This document shows, piece by piece, positions 1 to 6,413 of a stretch of DNA of 7,883 bases. The notes below the pieces were generated by a model. The model ran no database searches and was not told the DNA's origin. It worked only from the letters and a program-made list of their open reading frames with translations. The stretch lies in NCBI GenBank assembly GCA_938041705.1, contig CALISP010000248.1, positions 1 to 7,883 of the forward strand, in the 5' to 3' direction. A program made the position numbers and the translations under genes. The DNA comes from an uncultured Cocleimonas sp. (lineage in GTDB: Bacteria > Pseudomonadota > Gammaproteobacteria > Thiotrichales > Thiotrichaceae). Position 1 is the stretch's first letter. The number at the start of each line of letters is the position of its first letter.

Positions 1-1
1 A

Positions 2-211
2 TTCGATACACTGTTTGACTCAGGTAAAGACATAACAGAATATTTAGAACTAGATAAAGCAACTCGACCTTCTCAACAATCCAAGAGAATTAATGTGGAC
101 TTTCCTTCTTGGATTATACTAGCTTTGGATAAAGAGGCTCAGCGTATAGGTATAACCTGACTATCATTAATAAAAGTTTGGTTAGAAGAGCGTCTTCAAA
201 AATCAAACTAA
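2..211 (+). pseudogene. BrnA/CopG-like type II antitoxin, 5'-truncated by window and interrupted by in-frame TGA
   Basis: Reading from base 2, the frame gives an antitoxin-like sequence: an FDxLFDSGKD segment, a YLELDKATRP segment, then the ribbon-helix-helix strand KRINVDFP and the helix that follows it. At 158-160 the frame meets TGA, yet it continues without a shift to TAA at 209-211 and encodes LSLIKVWLEERLQKSN, the expected second helix. In BrnA/CopG relatives the turn normally reads T-R-Q-S; here it is T-stop-L-S. A CGA to TGA change would explain the stop, and the next codon is also altered (Q to L). Such antitoxins neutralise a BrnT-type RNase toxin and repress their own operon; the toxin gene usually lies just upstream, which is outside this window. 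Losing helix 2 should destroy dimerisation and DNA binding, so I call it a pseudogene. Readthrough or a sequencing error are the alternatives. The family match is from memory of conserved motifs. Confidence 0.75.
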
Positions 212-297
212 AAGAGAAAACCAAGAATTAGGGTATTTTTTATTATGTCTTATTAATTAAAGAAATATTTTAAATCACGTTGTTATTATATAAAAAT

Positions 298-1560
298 ATG
301 AAAAACCTAATTATCTCCTCTCTAATTGTTGTTCTATTGAGTATCTCTCTTTGGGGGGTATTCTCACTTTATTTAAGTTCTGGTAATCAAAACGAATTTC
401 AATCGTTTATTGAAAATGAAGATGGTTATTTATTTAATACTGATTTAATAAGTTATGAAAAAAAACTTACAGGAGCTAAAGTTCACTTAATTTTAAACTC
501 GGATAATATCGTTATCGACAATTATCTCAATAACTTACCATTAATAGTAAAAATTATAAATGGTCCAATATTTTTGAATAGTAATGCCGTAAATATTGGT
601 AAATCACGTTGGCAGATCAGAATAGATAAGTCTCTTTTAGACGATAAACAAAAAGGGACTCTTGATTTACTTTTTCCAACGGTTTTACCCGAAGTAATAT
701 TATGGTCTGATTTTGATGGGAATATTCATTATCGTATTTACTTAGCTTCTATATTTGCTGATGTAGAGTTAATTGGTGTTATTAACTTTAAAAAAACTAC
801 GCAACAAGGAATTGCTTTCATTAAGAATTTAATTCATAAAAGTAATGGTTTAGAAATATCCGCAAATAAAATGGATCTTGTATATAACACAACTAAAGCA
901 GATGTAAGAAACGGCATTGAATTAAACGCGATTCTTATGTCGAATAATGTAAAGGTTAATCCTAATAGATCAATTGATCCAGTTACATTTAAATTCAATT
1001 CTACCGCTAATATTAAACTAAATAACAACAATATATCTTCTGTTGTTAAGACATTAATTGATATGAATTCAGTTGCATCTTTACCATTGAAAAATGCATC
1101 TTTAAAATTAAAGTTAAACCAGTTATCAATAAATGGTTTAGAAAATTATTTTAAAACCAAACAAGAAATGTCTGATCTAAAAGAACAATTAAATTGGACT
1201 TTGGAAGATCAAGGTGAATATCCCGAAGGACAAGATTCTTTATGGTTAATTCAGGATTCAATTAATCATATGAGCAAACAAATACCTAAAATACTTAATA
1301 ATCAGTTATTCGACACAGATGATAAAAGTGTGAAGATAAACTTAATCACAACAAGTGGTTCTGGAAAATCAAGTTTAAAAGGTTTTATTGATATCGTAAA
1401 AAATACTACCTCTATAAAGATGACCTGGAAAGAATTGTTTAATTTCGAAGCAGATGTTGATTTGGATAATGAAATGATGACTTATTTATCCTCACATACT
1501 CCCATAAATAAAAAGCAGTTTAAACTTAAGTTCAAACAGAATAAGTTATTGATGCAGTAG
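298..1560 (+). CDS. DUF945 (YdgA-like) membrane-anchored envelope protein
   Basis: The gene encodes 420 residues from the ATG at 298. One N-terminal hydrophobic segment (about residues 3-23) acts as an uncleaved anchor or signal, followed by a soluble, presumably periplasmic domain. The architecture resembles YdgA/DUF945 proteins: an N-terminal anchor, a strand segment ending in an NGP motif comparable to the family's DHGP (about residues 83-90), a long beta-rich middle with repeated amphipathic strands, a helical stretch before the second half, and a late FNFEADVDLD strand followed by a short helix. The family is widespread in gammaproteobacteria and its function is poorly known. An in-frame TTG at 280 would add six residues, but the ATG places the charged KN directly before the hydrophobic core. 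Neither start has a good Shine-Dalgarno. By eye the gene is much richer in AT (AAT, ATA, AAA codons) than rlmD or rplU, which may indicate transfer or relaxed selection. It is unlikely to be co-transcribed with the next gene, 133 bases away. The family call is moderate; that it is a coding envelope protein is strong. Confidence 0.6.
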   Translation: MKNLIISSLIVVLLSISLWGVFSLYLSSGNQNEFQSFIENEDGYLFNTDLISYEKKLTGAKVHLILNSDNIVIDNYLNNLPLIVKIINGPIFLNSNAVNIGKSRWQIRIDKSLLDDKQKGTLDLLFPTVLPEVILWSDFDGNIHYRIYLASIFADVELIGVINFKKTTQQGIAFIKNLIHKSNGLEISANKMDLVYNTTKADVRNGIELNAILMSNNVKVNPNRSIDPVTFKFNSTANIKLNNNNISSVVKTLIDMNSVASLPLKNASLKLKLNQLSINGLENYFKTKQEMSDLKEQLNWTLEDQGEYPEGQDSLWLIQDSINHMSKQIPKILNNQLFDTDDKSVKINLITTSGSGKSSLKGFIDIVKNTTSIKMTWKELFNFEADVDLDNEMMTYLSSHTPINKKQFKLKFKQNKLLMQ

Positions 1561-1693
1561 TGATTTATCCTCAAAATTGTTATGATTGGACTGCCTTTGT
1601 TACTAAGTGAAAATGGAATAACAACTAACTACCTCGGTTGTTTCCCAATTTTTAAAAACAAGGTGGGCTAAATTATATAAATGGGGATTTATT

Positions 1694-2947
1694 ATGCGCT
1701 TACTTCGATTCACACTATGCGGGTGTGTATTACTTTTTGTTCAATTAATTAGTCTCACGGCTCATGCAGAAGTATGGTCATCTGGAAATAATTATTGGAA
1801 TGATAACTGGGAGATAAAATATCAAAACTGGGTAAGCAAGGAGTGGAAATCAGATTTCTTTATGAGTCCTGCCAGACCAGATTACAATTTAATTCCTCAT
1901 GATTGTGCGGATGCTATTTACTTGATGCGAGCAGCATTTGCCTACGAAAATAAACTGCCGTTTAAAATTCATTATCTAAATAAAAAAAATAAATACATTT
2001 CTAATAAAATGACTAATTGGGACAAACTCCCCCAGAACCAACGTTTTCGTGCATTCGCTCAATTTATGAATGATCGAGTTGGAACGCGTAGTTTACCTAA
2101 AGACAGCTTTCCAATTGAGCTTGCCCAAATCAAAGCAGGGGACTTATACGTCGAGCCGGGCACTCATTCCTATGCGATGACTGGAATAACTGATACTGGC
2201 GTTACTGCAATCATGAGTTCTACTACACCTGCTTCACCTAAGCATATGATTCAACTATATTCTTTCCCTTTTTTCATCCCGCATGATGCCGTAGGTCAAA
2301 GCGATGGTTATCGCCGTTTTAAATGGCCACGTAATATTGATAAACCGATGCAGCAACAGCCTGGATATAGTAATGAGCAATATCAAATTGCGCAAAAGGT
2401 AGGCTTAGACTATGTACCATTCACAGATATCATCGCTAAAAAACTCCGTCGACGTGAAGAACCATTAGAAGAAAAAACGATGCGCCTTATGCATAGTCTA
2501 TGTTCGTTTGCTAAAGAGCGAGTGAACTATGTAAATGATGGTTTAGCTTTTGTAAAACGTTTAAGAGTACAGGGCAAACGCCAATGTATGAATGCCAAGG
2601 AATATGATTATTACTCTACGCCTTCGCGCGACAAACGATTATTCCGTTTTTTCAGAGAAGTTGAAAAAATTGCTTACTCAGGTGGTCAATTAACCGAAGA
2701 TCAAGTTAACGCGCAAGTCTTAGCACGTACAATTTTCCATCCTGAATTGCCTGATGGACTTTTAAACCAATTAGATAAGTTTTGCGGTTTAGCCATATAT
2801 CCTGAGGATGATAAAAAACATATTAATCTTCGACAGCTTTGGAAAGTCATGGCAGAGGGAAAGGTATCTTCTGATCCGCATGCATCATTTGATAGCCGCT
2901 GGGGTTTAACTGATAACAAGTTTGTGGGATCATGCCCCACCTTTTAA
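1694..2947 (+). CDS. Secreted protein, putative NlpC/P60- or papain-like cysteine hydrolase fold
   Basis: The gene encodes 417 residues. A classical signal peptide is visible: basic MRLLR, a hydrophobic core to about residue 21, and an AHA cleavage motif ending at A25, so the mature protein should be periplasmic or secreted. I do not recognise a named family. Around residues 70-76 there is a DCADAIY motif at the start of a helix, and at 149-158 a GDLYVEPGTH segment. A Cys at a helix start followed by a Gly-Asp strand and a His is the arrangement seen in NlpC/P60 and related papain-like hydrolases, which makes C71 and H158 the candidate catalytic pair. The spacing (87 residues) is compatible, but no third residue stands out. 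The C-terminal half (about 215-417) is charged and helical and holds C270, C298, C364 and C414, which could form two disulfides. A GGGGA Shine-Dalgarno (1683-1687) lies about six bases before the ATG and supports this start. A large palindrome follows the stop. Peptidoglycan or peptide hydrolysis is inference only. Confidence 0.65.
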   Translation: MRLLRFTLCGCVLLFVQLISLTAHAEVWSSGNNYWNDNWEIKYQNWVSKEWKSDFFMSPARPDYNLIPHDCADAIYLMRAAFAYENKLPFKIHYLNKKNKYISNKMTNWDKLPQNQRFRAFAQFMNDRVGTRSLPKDSFPIELAQIKAGDLYVEPGTHSYAMTGITDTGVTAIMSSTTPASPKHMIQLYSFPFFIPHDAVGQSDGYRRFKWPRNIDKPMQQQPGYSNEQYQIAQKVGLDYVPFTDIIAKKLRRREEPLEEKTMRLMHSLCSFAKERVNYVNDGLAFVKRLRVQGKRQCMNAKEYDYYSTPSRDKRLFRFFREVEKIAYSGGQLTEDQVNAQVLARTIFHPELPDGLLNQLDKFCGLAIYPEDDKKHINLRQLWKVMAEGKVSSDPHASFDSRWGLTDNKFVGSCPTF

Positions 2948-2968
2948 ATGTCCTGTAGGTTCATTTAG

Positions 2969-3061
2969 AATAAATTAAAAAGACACCCCCCCACTTTTAG
3001 CCTGTTTTTGTAAATTACAACAAACGTAATAATGCTTAAAAGTGGGGGGGTGTCATTTATT
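2969..3061. repeat. Nested palindrome with perfect 18-bp arms
   Basis: The left arm GACACCCCCCCACTTTTA (2982-2999) is exactly reverse-complementary to the right arm at 3037-3054, including matched C7 and G7 runs. The spacer is 37 bases. GC at 3000-3001 and 3034-3035 can extend the stem past a bulge. Outside the arms, AATAAAT (2969-2975) and ATTTATT (3055-3061) form a further complementary pair, separated from the stem by six bases on the left side only. Inside the spacer sits a smaller palindrome, TTGTAA-A-TTACAA (3008-3020). The element fills most of the gap between the secreted-protein gene and rlmD. It could be an extragenic palindromic or MITE-like element, or a transcription barrier. Read on the minus strand the stem is followed at once by TTTTT, as in an intrinsic terminator; read on the plus strand the downstream run is poor (ATTTATT). 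No transposase gene is present. Confidence 0.85.
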
Positions 3062-3107
3062 ACTCATTGTTAGTGACTAATCTAACGATATCAATTGGCA
3101 GAAATAA

Positions 3108-4454
3108 ATGGCACGCAGAAGTAGAAAACAACGACTCCCTCTAGAACCTTTTCCCGCAACGATTGATTCTCTCAGTCACGAAGGACGTGGAGTTGCGCAC
3201 ATAGATGGCAAAGCAACTTTCATCAGTGGAGCATTGCCTGGTGAGAAAGTAACTTTTATCTACACGTCTAAAAGTAAAAATCATGATGAAGGTAAAATTG
3301 ATTCAGTAATAGAAGCTTCCCCCGATCGCGTTGAGCCAAAGTGTGTGCATTATGATATTTGTGGGGGGTGTTCATTACAGCATCTTAGTTCTCAGGCACA
3401 AATTCGTTATAAGCAACAATCGATGTTAGATGGTTTAAAGCATCTAGGTAAAGTTGAGCCAGAAGAGATTTTTGAGCCTATTATTGGTGATTCATGGGCT
3501 TATCGTCGTAAAGCTCGTTTAGGTGCAAAGTTTGTTATAAAAAAAGACAAAGTGTTAGTAGGTTTTAGAGAGCGCCATGGAGGTTTTCTTGCAGATATGG
3601 ACAGCTGCGAGGTGCTTCATGAATCAGTTGGTAAAAAATTAAAAGAATTCCAAACATTAATGTTTGATATGGAATCGAGAGATACGACTCCACAAATTGA
3701 AGTAGCTGTGGGGGATGAAAATACGGCATTAATCATAAGGCACTTAAAACCTCTTTCTGAAAAAGATCAGAATACTTGGATTGGTTTTGCTAAAGCAAAT
3801 GATTTTCAGTTATATCTTCAACCAAAAGGTCCAGATACTGTGCATTGTATTTGGCCAGAACCAGAAAATCTTGAAACTTTATATTATGAACATAAATCTT
3901 TTGATACCAAAGTTGAATTTGGGCCGCAAGATTTCTTTCAGGTAAATAGTAGTATTAATATTCAAATGGTGCCACGAGCTGTTGAATTATTAAAGTTGAC
4001 TGGAACGGAACGCGTCTTAGATTTATTTTGTGGTTTAGGTAACTTCACTCTTCCAATAGCTAAACATGCTGGCCATGTTACCGGAGTAGAGGGTGATTTA
4101 GTGATGGTGAATCGAGCCCGTGAAACAGCATTAGCCAACGGAATTGAAAATACTGATTATTTTGCTTCTAACTTAATGGGAACTCCTGAGGAATTAAAAC
4201 GTGAACCTTGGTTAAAACAACAATACGATTGTATCTTGCTTGATCCACCACGTTCGGGAGCTAAAGAAATTATTGAACATTTTGGTAAATTAAAGGCAAA
4301 ACGTATTGTTTATGTATCTTGCCATCCAGCTACATTAGCACGTGATGCTGGCGAATTAGTTCACACGCATGGTTATAAACTCAAAGGAGCAGGGGTGATG
4401 GATATGTTTCCACAGACAGCTCATGTAGAATCCATTGCTGTTTTCGAAAAATGA
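3108..4454 (+). CDS. rlmD: 23S rRNA (uracil(1939)-C(5))-methyltransferase RlmD
   Basis: The protein of 448 residues uses S-adenosylmethionine to methylate C5 of U1939 in 23S rRNA (E. coli RumA, 433 residues). The N-terminus carries a basic tail and a TRAM RNA-binding domain (about residues 11-70, with SLSHEGRGVA and the GALPGE turn). Four cysteines for a 4Fe-4S cluster are at C79, C85, C88 and C167, spaced as in E. coli. A central RNA-recognition region is followed by the FGPQDFFQVN motif (271-280) that opens the methyltransferase domain. The SAM motif LDLFCGLGNFTLP spans 304-316, and LDPPRSG lies at 378-384. The catalytic nucleophile is C405 in YVSCHPATLARD, and the general base is E441 near the C-terminus. 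All key residues are present, so the enzyme should be active. The ATG has only a weak upstream GGCAGA. In many gammaproteobacteria relA follows rlmD; here an unrelated membrane protein gene follows after 97 bases. Confidence 0.97.
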   Translation: MARRSRKQRLPLEPFPATIDSLSHEGRGVAHIDGKATFISGALPGEKVTFIYTSKSKNHDEGKIDSVIEASPDRVEPKCVHYDICGGCSLQHLSSQAQIRYKQQSMLDGLKHLGKVEPEEIFEPIIGDSWAYRRKARLGAKFVIKKDKVLVGFRERHGGFLADMDSCEVLHESVGKKLKEFQTLMFDMESRDTTPQIEVAVGDENTALIIRHLKPLSEKDQNTWIGFAKANDFQLYLQPKGPDTVHCIWPEPENLETLYYEHKSFDTKVEFGPQDFFQVNSSINIQMVPRAVELLKLTGTERVLDLFCGLGNFTLPIAKHAGHVTGVEGDLVMVNRARETALANGIENTDYFASNLMGTPEELKREPWLKQQYDCILLDPPRSGAKEIIEHFGKLKAKRIVYVSCHPATLARDAGELVHTHGYKLKGAGVMDMFPQTAHVESIAVFEK

Positions 4455-4551
4455 TACTAAATTATTTTAAGATGCTGAGTTATAACTTAATTTTTAAACC
4501 CTCCATCTGAAATTATTGGAATGGGATCATAATTATTTATAAGCTTAAGTT

Positions 4552-5013
4552 ATGAGCCATTCAGAACGCATAAGATACACCGTTACAGGATATAATTTCA
4601 CAGAAATATCCAAAGGTAAGGGGTCAATTGAATATCAATTAACAGATGATTTTGGTAACGAGAGAACCGTTACTGCAATGGCTAAAATTAATATTTTTAA
4701 GAACGTAAGTAAAGTACGACCAATTTATCATCGTGAACTACCCCTAATAAAAGCATTGGCACAAACACAACTGAATGATTCAGTCATTGTTGATTTCTCC
4801 GAATACAATAAGCAACATCCTCGTGGGTCCATGCGTAAACAAAAGATATCAATACCTTCTGTTAAAGTTAAAAATGTTGGTACATCACAAATCTCAGATT
4901 TTTCATCTTTATTAGATAATAAAACGCGTTTAATCCAACTAATGTTAATTACGCTTACTGGTTTTATTACTATTTCGTATTTAATTTCAAAAGTACCTTC
5001 TCCATTCGCATAA
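4552..5013 (+). CDS. Unrecognised protein with C-terminal membrane anchor
   Basis: The gene encodes 153 residues that I do not recognise. The first 110 or so residues are polar and alternate in a way that suggests beta strands (for example RYTVTGYNF, SIEYQLTD, SVIVDFSEY). A Ser/Asp-rich linker follows (about 110-124), then one hydrophobic segment (about 127-146) and a short tail, KVPSPFA. There is no N-terminal signal, so the topology is probably tail-anchored with the soluble domain in the cytoplasm. The start lacks a Shine-Dalgarno. A possible promoter, TTGGAA (4516-4521) with a 16-base spacer to TATAAG (4538-4543), would place transcription initiation almost at the ATG, giving a leaderless or very short leader message. 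The gene sits between rlmD and a WYL regulator on the same strand, 101 bases before the latter, so it may be the regulator's target or partner; this is inference. A long reading frame on the opposite strand (4728-5108) looks like a shadow. Confidence 0.7.
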   Translation: MSHSERIRYTVTGYNFTEISKGKGSIEYQLTDDFGNERTVTAMAKINIFKNVSKVRPIYHRELPLIKALAQTQLNDSVIVDFSEYNKQHPRGSMRKQKISIPSVKVKNVGTSQISDFSSLLDNKTRLIQLMLITLTGFITISYLISKVPSPFA

Positions 5014-5114
5014 AAACGAAGCTCATTCGTTGAAAACCTATAACTTATATTTACGCTGTTGAATTGTTTAATACTGATGTATATGAAACTTGTAACATCA
5101 GTTAACATTCGGTT

Positions 5115-6095
5115 ATGGCAAAATTTGAATCAATTAATCTACTTTTCAAAATTCTGAAAGAATCTCATCATCCCGTTTCTAAATTATTACTTCAGGAAAA
5201 ATTAGAGTGTTCGACGGCGACAGTAGAACGGTATCTTACTGAATTGCGTGATACCTATGGTCAAAAAGTAGAATATATTCGTGAATATAAAGGTTATCAA
5301 TTACAGATTGAAAGCAATGATATTGAGTTACCTAGTCACTTATTTTCAAGCCAAGAAATTAATGCGATATTGTTAGTAGATCAACTTATTGACGACTTAG
5401 AACCTGGTTTTCTCAAGCAAGACTTACAAAGTGTAAAACAGCATTTATCACAAATTAAAGACAAGTTTACACAAGACTCAACGATTCAAGAAAAACGAAT
5501 TCGAATGCTTAATATTGGTAAGCGTATTAACTCCAATGATCATTTAAGTGATGTCACACAGGCTGTATTGTGCCGTAAATTAATAACTATTGAATATGAT
5601 TCTCGTACTCTATCTGAAAACCCTGCCCCAACTAGATTACTGTCTCCTCAACGCCTCACTCATTATCGTGACAACTGGTATTTAGATGCTTGGTGTCATC
5701 TTCGTGAGGCACTTCGTACTTTTGCTATAGAACGTATCGTTAACCTACAGCAGATGAATGACTTGGAACACCAGATTGTTAATCTTACACAGGAGCAACT
5801 CGATAAACACTATACAAAGACTTTCGGTATTTTTGGTGGGAAAGTTAAAAATACAGCAATACTTAAATTCTCACCGCATCGGTCTCAATGGGTTTCTGAA
5901 GAAGTTTGGCATCAAGATCAGTCTGGTTTTTGGTTGGATGATGGAAGTTATCAACTTTTAATTCCTTATGGCAGTGATTTAGAACTTATTGGGGATATTC
6001 TAAAGTATGGAGATCAAGTGGAAGTAATAGAACCTCCAGAATTAAGAAAAAGACTTAAGCAACAAGTAGAAAGTTTAATTGATTTATACAATTAA
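5115..6095 (+). CDS. WYL domain-containing transcriptional regulator (HTH-WYL-WCX)
   Basis: The protein has 326 residues and the usual three-part layout. The N-terminal winged helix-turn-helix (about 1-66) carries PVSKLLLQEKLECSTATVERYL, with the recognition helix around residues 33-45. The WYL domain (about 143-215) holds the signature DNWYLDAW (186-193) and RTFAIERI (201-208), the basic and aromatic residues thought to bind a ligand or nucleic acid. A WCX C-terminal domain (about 245-326) completes it. Family members are transcription factors; some control DNA damage responses and others repress anti-phage systems (BrxR, CapW), though this layout is closer to the general YafY/YobV-type proteins. 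No operator or target is evident. A weak promoter, TTGAAT (5059-5064) with a 17-base spacer to TATGAA (5082-5087), may drive it separately from the preceding gene. The Shine-Dalgarno is poor. The neighbouring tail-anchored protein and the downstream small membrane peptide are candidate targets by position only. Confidence 0.92.
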   Translation: MAKFESINLLFKILKESHHPVSKLLLQEKLECSTATVERYLTELRDTYGQKVEYIREYKGYQLQIESNDIELPSHLFSSQEINAILLVDQLIDDLEPGFLKQDLQSVKQHLSQIKDKFTQDSTIQEKRIRMLNIGKRINSNDHLSDVTQAVLCRKLITIEYDSRTLSENPAPTRLLSPQRLTHYRDNWYLDAWCHLREALRTFAIERIVNLQQMNDLEHQIVNLTQEQLDKHYTKTFGIFGGKVKNTAILKFSPHRSQWVSEEVWHQDQSGFWLDDGSYQLLIPYGSDLELIGDILKYGDQVEVIEPPELRKRLKQQVESLIDLYN

Positions 6096-6186
6096 TATTC
6101 CTTCATGTTAACTCTAGTTTTCTTAAAGAATATTTTAATAAAGGGTGTCTTGGACAAAAAAAAATTATTTTCTACACCATCATGTA

Positions 6187-6214
6187 TTGAGGGAGTTGAT
6201 TCGTAAACTATAAC
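6187..6214 (+). promoter_or_regulatory. Candidate sigma70 promoter of the 32-residue ORF
   Basis: TTGAGG (6187-6192) and TATAAC (6209-6214, five of six matches to TATAAT) are separated by 16 bases. Transcription would begin near 6221, giving a leader of about 23 bases that carries the AAAGGG Shine-Dalgarno at 6231-6236. The -35 is only fair, and in DNA this AT-rich chance matches are common. Confidence 0.4.
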
Positions 6215-6243
6215 TATTCTTAAATCACTTAAAGGGTAGAAAA

Positions 6244-6342
6244 ATGGAATTAACAACAATTAAAGAAATTTTAGGGGCTATTTTATTCTTATTAATGATT
6301 TGGGGAACGAGTTACTTGTTTCTATTACTTGAAACCTTATAA
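6244..6342 (+). CDS. 32-residue single-span membrane peptide
   Basis: ATG at 6244 opens a frame of 32 codons ending in TAA at 6340-6342. The product begins MELTTIKE and is then almost entirely hydrophobic (about residues 9-30: LGAILFLLMIWGTSYLFLLLE), enough for one transmembrane helix with an acidic-basic N-terminal end. Several features mark it as a real gene rather than a chance frame. A good Shine-Dalgarno, AAAGGG, sits seven bases before the ATG; a plausible promoter lies at 6187-6214; and an intrinsic terminator begins 18 bases after the stop. Small single-helix proteins like this often bind and tune larger membrane complexes, but I do not recognise a family and assign no function. It lies 148 bases after the WYL regulator and converges with rplU. 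Confidence 0.6.
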   Translation: MELTTIKEILGAILFLLMIWGTSYLFLLLETL

Positions 6343-6360
6343 CTAATATTTCATACACAT

Positions 6361-6390
6361 AAAAAAAGCAGCTTAAAAGCTGCTTTTTTT
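6361..6390. terminator. Bidirectional intrinsic terminator
   Basis: A run of seven A (6361-6367) precedes the stem AGCAGCT (6367-6373), the loop TAAA, the stem AGCTGCT (6378-6384) and a run of T to 6390. The hairpin with T runs on both strands is a textbook rho-independent terminator usable from either side. On the plus strand it ends the 32-residue ORF transcript; on the minus strand it lies 23 bases after the rplU stop. It therefore separates the two convergent units. Confidence 0.93.
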
Positions 6391-6413
6391 ATGAAGAATG
6401 TATCAAGTAAATA

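Noticed and set aside
280..297. TTG start six codons before the ATG of the DUF945-like gene
   Set aside because: No Shine-Dalgarno, and the ATG at 298 gives a cleaner membrane-anchor N-terminus.
349..360. G6 runs in the DUF945-like gene near 352 and in rlmD near 3362, considered as phase-variable tracts
   Set aside because: Six bases is short for slippage control, and the rlmD run simply encodes the conserved Gly-Gly of the iron-sulfur motif.
1620..1642. AACAAC / GTTGTT inverted repeat before the secreted-protein gene
   Set aside because: Only six pairs with an 11-base loop, and no T run follows at once; too weak to call a terminator.
2701..2940. 79-codon minus-strand reading frame inside the secreted-protein gene
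   Set aside because: Shadow of the plus-strand gene with no domain or upstream signal. The same applies to short frames at 834-1031 (minus), 5758-5961 (plus) and 6940-7191 (plus).
5015..5031. AACGAA / TTCGTT hairpin after the 153-residue gene
   Set aside because: No T run on the plus strand. On the minus strand TTTTT follows, but there is no minus-strand gene to terminate and the stem is short.
4728..5108. 126-codon minus-strand reading frame
   Set aside because: It lies mostly antisense to the 153-residue gene, has no recognisable domain and no good ribosome binding site.
6094..6134. AATATTC / GAATATT inverted repeat overlapping the WYL gene stop
   Set aside because: AT-only stem apart from one pair, with a loop of about 27 bases; unlikely to be a stable terminator.
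6143..6149. GGGTGTC shared with the right arm of the palindrome at 3037-3054
   Set aside because: Seven bases only, without the opposite arm; most likely chance.
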